Source: Emydura subglobosa (taxonomy: Eukaryota > Chordata > Testudines > Chelidae). Taken from it: a stretch of 64,000 bases of DNA. A program made the translations under genes and the position numbers. The first letter of the stretch is position 1; every line of letters starts with the position of its first letter. Positions 53,746 through 64,000 of the stretch are shown piece after piece. The notes under the pieces were generated by a model that made no database searches, had not been told where the DNA came from, and saw nothing but the letters and a program-made list of their open reading frames with translations. The stretch spans positions 3,082,319-3,146,318 of the forward strand of contig ML679961.1 in the NCBI GenBank assembly GCA_007922225.1. Direction: 5' to 3'.

Positions 53746-56488
53746 TGTTATAAACAAAGGCAAATCGGGGTCTGTGAGAAGCCGTTCCCTGAGCCAGAGA
53801 AGCAGGCAGTGACTCTAAGGGCCGGATGGGAGGGGCAGCGGCAGAACCTTTCCTCTCTCTCGTGGGAGCTGTGCATGCAGCCCACACGCCCGCAGGGACC
53901 GCTTTCATGGTGCTCGCTGGCAGTGACTGCCCTGGGCTCCCCACACAGCCCTGGCGTTATTTGTATCTCAGCAGCTATCCCACGCTAGGCAGGGCTGCGC
54001 ACCTAGGGCCCCAGCAATCCCAGCTGTGGTACTGGCGGGGCAGCAGTGAGCACGTCTCCCTCTGACTCGTGGCTAAATCAATACTGCGGCATGGAACCGG
54101 GCGCACGGGACTACTGGACGTGCCCGTTCAGAGGAGACGAGCAGTGACGACCCCAGGCACTTTTCACAAAAGGACCGGGTCGGGGGGTAACCCCAGAGCA
54201 CGGGATACAGTCACTTTTAGGCCAAATTGTGACTGACCCTTGCCCGGCTGCACGAGGAGCAAAAGCAGCCTTACCCGTTCCCCCGTGCAAGAGGCCGGCA
54301 CAGGGTCAGCACAGTTGTATGTCCTGGAAAGCAGAGACAGCTCTCTGCTCCTCATTTGCATACTGATTGCATATGCAAATCAGGCTGTTGTGCACCTGAA
54401 CAGCCGGTTACCCAGCTAAAGCTTTAAAGCCAATGGCTGGAAACTCATCTAAACGCATCTGCTTCGCATCAGGGAAACGTGAATAGTTCAGCTCTTCACA
54501 CCTCTCACCACTGCGTTTTCCGTTACACCGAATGACACCGGGTTTGTTTGTAACTGTGAGATGCAAGCTGAAGAGAATATTGCTCCATCCGGAAAAAAAA
54601 TGTGTTTTGAAAAAATACAACCAAGTCCCAACACCTGCACTGTCGCAAGGAAGGTGGGCGCTGTCTGGCAGACGGCCAGAAGAAGTCGTTAGCCCCGTTA
54701 AAAGGCGCTAATGGTACATCAGCAGCTGGTGCACTATTACACGGAGACACAGCTCCCACTGCACATCATTTATCTGTAGGAACGACAGAAATAAAGTTGC
54801 AAGATGCTGTCAGACAACAAGTGCCTCTTTTTCAACATAAACAACTTGCCAATTTCTCAGCGTTTATAGCTGACAAAATACCTTGGATTTGCCTCCGTGT
54901 TTTTCCGCACCTGTTGACACCTGGTAACGACTCCCTTCACTTAAAAGGGCACTTACTGATCATGAAAGACCATGTTATTCCTAACACACGCACACACACA
55001 CACCACTGCCCAATTTCAACTTCGACAGACCAGCCCTCTTGTGCGCTGGGTTTCTTTGAGACCTGTATGTGGTGTGCACTTGGATTTGTACAGCTAAGCT
55101 GTCTCTGTCTCTGCCTCTCCACGCTATGATCCGACACGTGGCACTGAAATATACAGGAGATTGGAGGACGTGGCCGTTCACTGAGGCACCGTCTCCCCAG
55201 TGTTCCCCCTGGAGCAGTGTCACGCTTCTCTCCCGCGCACACAGCTGCAGCTTAATGCGTCCTGCTAAATGGCAATGCTGCCCTGCAGAGTAGCCCAGGA
55301 AGCGAAGGAGCAACCTCCACTCTGCTGCTCTCATGCCCCTGTGATGGTGCAATCCACGTTGCAGGAGAAATTCAGAAATCAAACCGTATCATTTCTCCTT
55401 GGGTTTGTTTTTAGTCTAAGGGGTGGGAATGGCTGACTACTTTAATGGCAACAGCAAAAGCCTTTCCCCTTAATCTAATTAACTGGGTGTCCAATTATTT
55501 TAGACAGCTTTGGAAACCTCAGCCTTAGTTTTCAGTGATCACAAAAAACCACAATCAGCCCAGCAGTTGTAATTCACACTGAAGAAAGCAGCTCTGTGCT
55601 AATGTGATCTCCTGCAGTGACGAACCCAGACTAAAGAGGGTTTAAAGGAATTTGGGCCCAGAAAGGCCTAACGAATCAATAATCAATGAAGATAAACGCA
55701 TCTCAGGAAGCATGTGCACTAGAAATCTCATTATACAGACAGATGGAGGATTTATCAATCTCCTTGGGAAATCACATCTTTGGGGCGGAGAATTTTCCAA
55801 TGCAGAAAGCCACACTAAGCAGATGTAACCTTCCTGAAAGGCTGTTTAATACATGAAAGCAAAAAAGAAAGAGGATGACACGCCACACACCACTTTAAAT
55901 CTGTTCATGGGAATATTTGCCGTCAGTCCTGATCTTTTTCTTCAACCTCGCCCCCTTTCTAACAAGAAGCAGTGTTATTGCTATATGTCAACGCTAACTT
56001 ATTTAACTTCAGGTCAGCTGCCCTTTCTCGTCAAACTGGATTGTTGTTCCATTGTTCCAGGAGATACTGGGTGTTCTTTGTGATTGGGCAGTAACCATTA
56101 CTGATCTCGCATAAGCAGGCACTAGTCTAGACTGATCTCAACAAACAGCGAATGTGCATGATGCCATAACCATAGCCTTAACAGAGGGTCACAATTTGCC
56201 CTGATCTATTCAGGAACAAATTCAGAATAACTCCCTGGGTTTCAAAGACGTTATTCCAGGTGTACGACCAGTATAATTTAGGGAGGAATTTGACCTGATG
56301 GGTCTGGACAAATCGTTTCAGCCACCTTTCATAGAGACGCCGGAAACAGAAGACAGCCTGGTAGAGTCCAGCAGAATGGCATCTAAGCGTCAATATAGCC
56401 CTGGGCTCATGCTGGACTTCGCTGCTGAGACGCGTTTCTGCTTCTAAATCCTTGTGTTCCCACACACAGGGCGGGCCAGGACCCCCTA
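53746..56488. other. No gene recognised; short CA tract
   Basis: It includes a CA-rich tract at about 54982-55004 and an inverted octamer pair at 54354-54380 (reported separately). No protein motif is found in the overlapping frames. Confidence 0.4.
54354..54380. promoter_or_regulatory. Inverted pair of octamer (POU) motifs
   Basis: ATTTGCAT (54354-54361) and ATGCAAAT (54373-54380) are perfect octamers, 11 bases apart and facing each other. Octamers are POU-factor sites. No TATA box or gene lies close by, so function is open. Confidence 0.5.
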
Positions 56489-56489
56489 T

Positions 56490-57205
56490 ATCCTAAGGCC
56501 AGATGTGGCCTTCGGATTCATCTAGTCTGTCTGCCTGTAGAACACAGGCCAGAGAATTTCTCCCAGTCTTGCATCAAGCCCGTAACTTCTGTTTCAGCTA
56601 AAGCATCTCTTTATAAAGAGGCATGCGCCTTGATGTAAATACTCTCTCTGAGGTGACTCCGTCCTAGCCTAGGTAAGTTGGCCCAGTGGTCAGTTCCCTG
56701 CACTGTTAAATATTTGTACTTTATTTCTAGTCTGAACCTCTCCAGCTTCAGCTTCTAGCCACTGATCTTCTCCTGCCATTGTCTGCTAGATTGAAGAGCC
56801 ACAAGGTGGGTGAGGCAACATCTTTCATGGGACCATCTTCTGTTGGTGAGAGAAACAAGCTTCTGATCTCATTTAAGGCTCCCCTTCATATTAACGAGCC
56901 GTCTGCTGTCAGAAATCTTCTCCCCACGTAGGAGCTCATAGACCCAGCTGAAATCGCCCCCGTGTAACAAAGAGAAGATTAACCATCCGGAGCTGGTGAA
57001 GCCTCTCACTAGACAGCTGGTTTTCCAGAGCTCGAATCATTCTCATCGCTCTTTTCAGAACCCTTCCCAGTTTGTCAGCTTCCCTTTTAAACCACGGAGA
57101 CCAGAACTGAACAGTCTCCAGCCAGGCTCTCGCTGGCGCTGTACACAGAAGTGACATCGCCTCCCTACTTCCGCTCAATATTCCGCTGCTAATAATCCAG
57201 TGTTC
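56490..57205 (-). mobile_element. CR1 LINE fragment interrupted by a foreign segment
   Basis: The inverted 3' region (GATTCATCTAGTCTGTCTGCC, AAGTTGGCCCAGTGGTCAGTT) runs to about 56805. About 67 bp of another repeat follows (GTGGGTGAGGCAACATCTTTC to AGAAACAAGCTTC, 56806-56872). CR1 then resumes. The minus frame 56936-57178 reads TAPARAWLETVQFWSPWFKREADKLGRVLKRAMRMIRALE, the ORF2 C-terminal block. It is an older, diverged subfamily. Confidence 0.8.
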
Positions 57206-58627
57206 ACACTTCCTCTGTCAGCCCTCGTCACACAAGGCGCACACGGGCAGCTGGGCTCCACCATGCCACCGAAGTCCTTTCTGAGTCACTTCTTACCAAA
57301 AAGCAGTTGCACGCTGTGAGGAGAGACCTACACTCTCCGTTTATAAGTGTGTAACCTGCCATTCTAGCTGGATTAACACACCTTGTCCAAGTGCGTCCAG
57401 TCTACCAGGATATCCAGCCCACTCTGGTGGAACTAGATCCATTCCTGACGAAGTTAACGTTTGTGAAGCCCTTTGAGAACGGAACTATCTAAGCGCCACG
57501 TATTATTGAGCACAGGCCTGTGCCACTGGAGCTAAGAGAGCAATTGCCTGAGTTTAGTGGCAGAGACCTTTGGGTTTCTTTGTGTTTGTGAACAGAGAAC
57601 GTCCTGGCTACGTTTGTCCCCATCTGCTGCTGCCATGTGGCGCTGGTGGTGTCTTTGTGGATGCACCCCCCAGCAACGTCCCTTTTTCCCATGACAGAAA
57701 TACGTGGGAGAAGTGCATGGTTCATCTGACATCATAATCAATACCTTTGTGTGAGGGTCCCCCTTGCTGTTTGGTAGGGAAGCATGGCCTAGTGGTCAAG
57801 GCTGCAACCTGTGACTGGCAGAGGGCATTGTGGGGAAGGGATTACCAGTGTCCAGGGTCCACCGGCGGGAGAGAGAGGGGGCAATACATCCCTTTCGCTG
57901 ATTATCTGTGGGGTGGGGCTTCCCTTCCCTCAGGAGGACCCTTTTGGGGCAGCTGTGCCAGAGACCCTAGGCCTGCCACTGCGCTGCTGAAGCCGTGTGC
58001 TGCAGGTGTGCTTTCTTCCAGCTCTGCTGTCCAAATGAGACGTCGCTCTCTCTCTTTTAAACGCTCCCCCAGATGGAGCAATTGCTGCAGGAGTGGTGGG
58101 GTGGGGCCGTGTGGGCCCAAAATAATCCCTTACCCCCTTCTTGCCCAGAGTGGGGTTTGCACACCCCGTCATACTTTCAGAAAGCCGGCCCGAAGGCTGA
58201 AGTCACTCTCCGGGAAGGAAAGAAGCTGCTGTAACTGACTTCCAGAAATGTAACACTGTTTGGTTGCCTCCTACTCAGCGATGCTTAGCCACCAGGTCGC
58301 TGGGGATGAATTTTTTGCAATTACGATGTTTCACAGGGGAGAAGATCAGAGGCGAGGAATGTGTCTGAGGAGAAAACAATGAAGAGGTTCAGTAACTCGG
58401 AGTCGGATTACCTGTCTAATGAGCCATGAAATGATCCATTCTCTTGTAAAGGACGTTAGCCGCAGCTCGCTGTAGTGTGTTCTGTCACAGAGCACAGCAC
58501 TTACGACCACTCAGGCGAGGAGGAGGTAGGCATTTCCCTTCCCCGTGGCATGCTTCTTAGCTGCGGGAGGATGGATTGGATTTTACCTGCCCAGGCTGGG
58601 ACAGAGCTGTCTAGACCAAAACACCTG
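57206..58627. other. No gene recognised
   Basis: At about 57780-57815 ATGGCCTAGTGGTCAAGGCT resembles a tRNA-like A box and may be a SINE relic. The rest has no motif. The 163-codon plus frame 57747-58238 shows no domain. Confidence 0.4.
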
Positions 58628-58797
58628 CAGGATGGGTTACCTAGGGAGGTGGTGGAATCTCCATCCTTAGAGGTTTTTAATCTGCGGCTTGACAAAGCCC
58701 TGGCTGGGGTGATTTAGCTGTGGTTGGTCCTGCTTTGAGCAGGGGGTTGGACTAGATACCTCCTGAGGTCCTTTCCAGCTCTATGAGTCTGTGTAAC
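58628..58797 (+). mobile_element. CR1 LINE 3' end
   Basis: GGATGGGTTACCTAGGGAGGT through TTTGAGCAGGGGGTTGGACT to CTATGAGTCTGTGT. The ORF2 C-terminal end [20 protein letters not shown] is encoded at 58620-58717. It is 5'-truncated. Confidence 0.9.
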
Positions 58798-61286
58798 TGC
58801 CTGCACACCGGGCCTGTCCCAATCCCAAACTCTGAGTGAGCTGCTCCAGCTTTCATGTCCTGAGTGCTGGGCTGGACTTGGTGTATTTGCCTGCCTGCTT
58901 ATGTACCTGAATATCCGAGCGGCTCCATATCTGGCCCTGGATAGGAAGCAAGGCACCACGGCAACCTGATGTGAACTGGCCGGTTTATGCCCCAACAAGG
59001 CCTCGGGGCCCAGCGGAGAAGCCATGCAGGCCCCACCAGCCTGCTAGGGTGCTGGGGTAGGAAACTCAGTAATACCCACAGCGCAGAATGTCAGCTTGGG
59101 GCCGCAAGATGCCCTGTCTTCAGCTCTAAGGACGTGATGCTCCTGGAAAGGCTCCAGTTCTTAAAGAGACACTCACCTTGTCCCACGGGGCTGCAGCAAA
59201 TCAAGGAAACCTTTATCCCTCTGCACTGGGACCTGCAGCTCCCTACGGAACTAGCGCAGAGAACAAGCTATAAATAGAAGGGCGATCAACCCTCCTACTC
59301 CTTCTTCTCCATACGCACCCCCCCAGCTACGGCACAGGGACGGGCCCAGCAGAGAGCAGGCGTGGCCAGGATTCCCTTCGAGCTGGCGGAGCCTCAGCTG
59401 CCGTAACAGCCCCTGCAACTCACCAGCAGGCAGAATAAATTAAAGCAAGCTTCCGGAGGCTCTCAATTTACCCCAGCAACCAGGCTGAGGCCAGGATGAG
59501 CCCAGGTTCAGGGGAACACAAAAGCTTTCCGTGACCTTTCTGCCCATCCCCCCAGGTGCACTGAGAGTTGCTCACCCACAGATCAGGATCGGGCCATTAT
59601 TTGCAAGACAACTCTGAAATAGAGTTGTGATCGTTGACCTAATTGTGAGATTTTTAACTGGAAAAAAATGAGGGAAAGTTCATCGAAGATCATAATGATC
59701 TATAATAACATTGCTTAACAAAAGATGCAAGGAGGAGCCAGAAAGACGGAATTAATTTAAACAGAAACGTAACTTAATTTAATTTAAAAACTCCAGGACT
59801 GTATTAAGATTGCGACTGGTAAACAACAGGAGTAAAGGACCGGAAATGAATGAACCAAAACTGGTGCTTTGGAAATTAGGCCTAATCAGTGGGCAAAGTA
59901 ATGAGCGGATGGACCATTCCACCCATTGCCCTTCGTGGGACACTGAAAGAGAGGCATTGGAGGAGAGAGAAAAATGTACTCTGACTGGGGGAAGGATTGT
60001 TGCTGTGACACTAGATCCTGATACTCCAGTGGGGACAGTTGATCCCTGATACGTGAGTTCCTGCTCTGCTTTCCCCTCCCTTGTGTGCTCTTTTCTGTCC
60101 CACATATCTTCCCCCTGTCCTCTCTCTCTTGGCTTTTCACTTGGTCCTGAAATCAGCTGCACTGCATGGCCCTAGCGTGGCAAGATGAGATGACCCATCC
60201 ACCTCCGCTCGGCCTGAGAGCGACCTGACCAGACCAACAGATGATGTCCCTGACCAGGGAGGAGAGCCAAGGTCCAGAGCAACAGTTGTTGTGGCTGTCC
60301 TGCCAACCCAAAAAACATCAACGAAATCTGTATTATCCCCACCTTCTTCTACCCTATCGCTTCTCTCCCTGCTGGGTCTCTGTTTTGTCTAAAGCCGGAA
60401 AGCGACTATCGTTCTGACTCAGCACTGAACGACAGAACTCACTTGATCTTCCCCATCACGGGCTGTTTGACTTAATAAAGGACTTTGAGGGCCTCTCTGA
60501 AAAAAGGGCCTTTAATAGCTTTTAATTAAGGTTGCTTTGCATAATCACTCAATTTTAGTTTCAATACTCTTTGCCTTGTTCTGATTCTTTTGTGTGTATA
60601 AATCAATAGATTGCTAACCTTTGGCTAATTTCCTAATGTGTTTGCCCTGGCACTAAGCAGGCTAAGGTCTCTGTGTGCCAAACCCCGACTGTTTAATGCT
60701 GGACAGTGAACGGGTTTTGTTCCTACCTTTGACTTCGGGGGCCCCTTTATTCCACCTCAATTAATACAGCAGCATATGTGTGAACTGCTTCTGTTAAGTA
60801 AGAGACTGGGCCGACTGTCCAGTGAAGCCATAAAGCACATAGGTTTGGGCAGATGCGGACACTGAGCAGCACCATTACAGAGAGCAGACTGCTTCCTAAC
60901 TACTCAGCGTGACCAAGGGCTGGGGGATGAGACTCTGTTTTCAGAGTCTTTATTTAAAAAGTGCCTCCACAGGAAGGGATGGAGCGTGAGGCTGCCGGCC
61001 GTGGCAGCTGTTATAAACTGTGTCAACTAAAACTCCCAAGTCTAAAGAAATTAAAGCAAACCCTGGTGAAAGCTCAAGGGCAAGCAATCTTTTATAACAG
61101 TTGCATAACAGGAATGCAGCCGTAAACTTGCTGTTAGCCAGCTCTACAGTAAATGTAACCACAGACAATTCTACGTAATGGAGCTGCACGGCACCCAGCA
61201 CACTTACCTGGGCTTACGAGCACCGTGCTGTGAATGCTTTGCTCTGTCCACTGCACGCCTGAACACAAGGCCCTGGATCAGAGAAC
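58798..61286. other. No gene recognised; TATA candidate and polyadenylation motif
   Basis: TATAAATAG at 59269-59277 and AATAAA near 60474 (GACTTAATAAAGGACTTTGA) are present, but no exon or LTR pair links them. The region 60060-60470 is C/T-rich. Confidence 0.35.
59269..59277 (+). promoter_or_regulatory. TATA-box candidate
   Basis: TATAAATAG in ACAAGCTATAAATAGAAGGG. No associated transcript was recognised. Confidence 0.3.
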
Positions 61287-61334
61287 CTGGAGGCACCCGT
61301 TCCTGTAATACTGGAGGCACCAGTTCCTGTAATG
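61287..61334. repeat. 24-bp tandem duplication
   Basis: CTGGAGGCACCCGTTCCTGT and its near copy CTGGAGGCACCAGTTCCTGT, each running into AAT(A/G), two full units. Confidence 0.85.
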
Positions 61335-61547
61335 CTGGGGGAAGATGTTCCTCTCAATTTAGATCATGACAAGTGGAAACTTGCAAAGAGGGTAATGAGA
61401 CTCACCATGTTCTCAGCCCCCGTAGTGTGTTAAACAGACATGGTTTGACACTGTCAAAACGCAGCTCCCATTAATTCTCTCCACCCAGGTTCTAGCTGCC
61501 TAGACATTTATCCTGAGCTAGTCACTGTGCTGCCTCGGGGCCAGCTA

Positions 61548-61680
61548 CTCAAAGGTATGTAAGTGCCTAACTCCTGGTATTTAGACACCTAACTTCCATT
61601 GAAAACAATGGGAGTGAGGCACTTGGGCCCAGATCCTCACAAGCATTTGAGTGCCGGTCTGCATGGGGAGTTATTTCAGA
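61548..61680. repeat. Palindromic repeat (TAACTTCCATTGAAAACAATGG core)
   Basis: GTGCCTAACTCCTGGTATTT, CCATTGAAAACAATGGGAGT and GGGCCCAGATCCTCACAAGC. It belongs to the same core family as the other palindromic repeats. Confidence 0.55.
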
Positions 61681-61860
61681 ATAGCCATGCCTGATTCACT
61701 CCATGTCTGGATGCTCTTATTCCAGAATAAGCGTTACTTATTTCAAATTAGCTTAATCCACTCTAATTCACTTCTACTTTAGAACTAGGCACCCTTATCC
61801 TGGCATAAGAGCATCCACACATGGAATTAATCATGAATAGATAATCCACTTTAAATTCAC
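61660..61860. repeat. MITE-like repeat with inverted CATCTGGATGCTC-type ends
   Basis: GTCTGGATGCTCTTATTCCAG and TGGCATAAGAGCATCCACAC are imperfect inverted copies around a central AT-rich stretch, resembling a hAT-like MITE. Confidence 0.5.
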
Positions 61861-62649
61861 ACCATACCTTAACTTCTCTTGGGTGGAGATCCGCATCTCA
61901 CTCCCTCTTTACAGGGGATGTGAAGGCTGCAGAGCTCCCTGCCTTGCGCTGCGATACCCCCAGCCAGCCGGCCAGCCTGCGTAAAAAGGCCAGAACCTGC
62001 TCTTTGCTTTCTCTCCAAGTGCTATAAGCTGGGTGTCACCACTCAGCTCGTTCTAAGCAAGCGCATGTATTCTTAAAGTGAAAGCAGGACAGAGAAAGCA
62101 TATCAAACAAAACGAGAACCTACATGTCGCCTTCTAGAAATCGTACGAGAGATCACCCCAACTCCAGCCATCGGCTCTGGTAGGGTTTAGTCTTTCCAAA
62201 CTACAACAGGATTTCCTCGTGCTTGCAAATTCATCTGCCTTAGATCCAGAACCAGAACAGACACTGGGCTGACCTGCTGTTTCTTTTTACAGCTGGGACC
62301 TTTGATCTTGACCAACTGTAGCAGGTAATCAGCAGACAATGCCTCAGGGCGTAGCTTCAAAAGTCTGGGGTTTATCATAACCAGAGCTGGGGCATTTGAA
62401 TGAACCTCTCCCAAGGAATTCCCCAGGAAATCCAGTTACTGCTTATTCTCCCAAAAGTCCACACTTGTCTGACAATTTTCAATGTAGTCGTCTTGAAGTC
62501 CCAGGTTTCACATCTATCACTTCTCCCCCAAAGAGGTTTTAAAAAATCCCAGCTCACAATCATACATAAGCCTAATGCAATAAACTCTTCCAAGCACATT
62601 GCAGGAAATTCCCATATCTGTCGCTGTTACATTGTTCATAAAAGATCTG
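61861..62649. other. No gene recognised
   Basis: No repeat or domain recognised. Confidence 0.4.
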
Positions 62650-62730
62650 ATCCTTCACCTCTTACTCACGTGAGTAACCTGTACCATGCCAATGGCCCAG
62701 TGAAGTCAGTGGAACTATTGGCATGTGTGA
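62650..62730. repeat. Palindromic repeat (AGTGAAGTCAGTGG core)
   Basis: TTACTCACGTGAGTAACCTGT, CCAGTGAAGTCAGTGGAACT and TTGGCATGTGTGAAGG. The structure is inverted around CCAGTGAAGTCAGTGG. Confidence 0.55.
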
Positions 62731-63632
62731 AGGTTATGAAATAGCGCCCTGGGATGTGTTTTTCCCCATGAAATATCCCCAAGAGCTTTCCTACTACACC
62801 TCTGCTCTGCTGCATGCATTGTTCCCTGTTCTGACCACGCAGCCAGACCCTGATGTGGGAACTTGGGAAAGACTTATCAGAACTGTGTGACCTAATGCAT
62901 CCCTGCATTCACACCCCACACACTATCATAACAATCTTTGTGCAAAGATGCCTTGTGCGGTGTCATCTGAAAACTAACAACTTGCTGCTGGTCAGTTAAT
63001 ATCATGGTGAAATGCATGTAGCAACACTAAATGTAAAGATAGGAATTTCCTCTAAATGATGATGGTAGCACATGTTCAAAACCACATATCCCCAGCTAGG
63101 CAGGACAGGTCAAGCAGGTCTTAAAACAAAGGAATGTGTGTCTACCTCAATTTACATACAAGTTGTAAACATGGGCTTCATACAGCAAGAAGGGAAGACA
63201 GGAAAAAAGGAAAATCTGTGTTTCTGAAAATAGAGGTGAGAAGAAAACAGCGTGCATCCCCTTTCACTACCAGACACCATGTCTCCATACTCACAGCTGG
63301 AAAGAGCTTTATCTAGGGGTAACGCCCAGGAAAATGCATTTCAAAGGGGGACTGAACTATAAAAGTAAGGGGCTCAAACAGCCCGAGTCGTCACTCTCTA
63401 TCGCTCTCTCTCCTTTTCACCCAAGACAACAAAAGAAACAGCCTTTGGGAGCAGATCCTGGCCTCAGCGTCTGGTCAGCAATGTTACGGGGAACACGTGC
63501 TAGGGGCTTCACTTTAAACCAAGTCTAAGTTGTTAAGTTGGAAAGCATCTGATCTTTATTTCTCTTGTGGAAGCCAGAGTGTGGTTGTGTGTTGTGACAG
63601 GCTGCTGGGGTCAGAGTTGCTGGACCAGGGCT
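62731..63632. other. No gene recognised
   Basis: No feature recognised. Confidence 0.4.
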
Positions 63633-63699
63633 GTATACATGCAAGGTGTGCAAGGTGTGCAAGGTGCAAGGTATACATGCAAGTATGCAAGGTGTGACC
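63633..63699. repeat. Short minisatellite (TGCAAGGTG type)
   Basis: Repeated TGCAAGGTG, with GTATACATGCAAG punctuating two sub-blocks. Confidence 0.85.
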
Positions 63700-63934
63700 T
63701 GCATGCTGTCTGGCTGTGTGTGAAGAGCCCAGGTTGGGTGTGTGAGGTACCCCGGGGTGCAGGGCAGAGGTGACACAGCCCCTGACAGGTCTGGGTTGCA
63801 CCCTGGATTGTCATAAAGTGTCATGAACATTTCAAGTCTTGTTATAATTAATTTCTCCTTGCTGGCCTGACCTCACGTTCCGAATCTCCCCTGAACTCAC
63901 CCAGGGGGCCCGGCTGTGAGCTGCGGGGAGCTGA

Positions 63935-63990
63935 CATAGCTGCGCTGGCTTGAACGGAGCTACGTCAATTTGCACCAGCCCAGGATCGGA
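63935..63990. repeat. Palindromic repeat fragment (GCTACGTCAATTTGCACCAG type)
   Basis: GAGCTACGTCAATTTGCACCAG followed by CCAGGATC. It is the opposite-orientation counterpart of 22346-22395. Confidence 0.55.
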
Positions 63991-64000
63991 CCCGTGGTTT

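Noticed and set aside
54354..54380. Immunoglobulin V-gene promoter
   Set aside because: An octamer pair is present but no TATA box, leader exon, V-region frame or recombination signal follows in the next kilobase.
57780..57815. tRNA gene at 57780
   Set aside because: Only an A-box-like stretch is visible. There is no matching B box at tRNA spacing and no cloverleaf. A SINE relic is more likely.
1..64000. CRISPR array, bacterial operon or phage region
   Set aside because: No regularly spaced direct repeats with unique spacers, no tight gene packing and no ribosome-binding-site pattern. The repeat content is that of a vertebrate.

Overview
This 64 kb window looks like intergenic or intronic DNA from a reptile, most likely a turtle. 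The case rests on repeats. There are about sixteen CR1 LINE fragments, many ending in the CR1 3' tail (runs of ATTCTATG), with a CR1 family consensus I associate with turtles. There are also MIR/CORE-SINE-like fragments, hAT-like MITEs, a short palindromic repeat family with a TTGAAGTCAATGG-type core, and two decayed Ty3/gypsy retrotransposons. I saw no L1 or Alu, and nothing bacterial (no operons or ribosome-binding-site-led gene arrays). I found no intact host protein-coding gene, tRNA gene, rRNA gene or CRISPR array. Nearly all open reading frames are either chance frames or remnants of retroelements.

Layout. 1-11.6 kb: mostly unrecognised sequence with a CR1 pair (1590-2718), an LTR-like block with a TATA box (about 4600-5165), a DNA-transposon-like block (6060-6440), a CR1 fragment (9160-9344) and the 3' end of another LINE with a C2H2 finger (10414-10843). 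11.67-19.5 kb: a minus-strand Ty3/gypsy element ('Gypsy-2') with a PNMA-like gag, a primer-binding site matching tRNA-Lys(UUU), two LTR copies, and two later CR1 insertions (one in the 3' LTR, one in the reverse transcriptase). 19.9-28 kb: CR1 fragments in both orientations, MITEs and a CA microsatellite. 28-44.5 kb: largely unrecognised, with scattered SINE, palindromic and MITE fragments and one weak candidate host terminal exon near 38 kb. 44.5-50.5 kb: a plus-strand Ty3/gypsy element ('Gypsy-1', Mag-like) with a tRNA-Ser(GCU)-type primer-binding site. A 2 kb CR1 sits exactly between its LTR and the primer-binding site. 50.5-64 kb: SINE fragments, a TTA microsatellite, a C-rich minisatellite beside CpG-rich DNA, further CR1 fragments, palindromic repeats and a small terminal minisatellite.

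How the parts relate. The window records nested insertions. Both gypsy elements are old, with many stops and frameshifts. CR1 copies landed in them later: the CR1 at 44732-46721 still has a reverse-transcriptase frame broken by only two stop codons. Nothing here forms a working multi-gene system. The most informative items are the CR1 insertion at the LTR/primer-binding-site junction, the mosaic LTR carrying an 87-bp piece of its own gag region, and the recurring palindromic repeat family.
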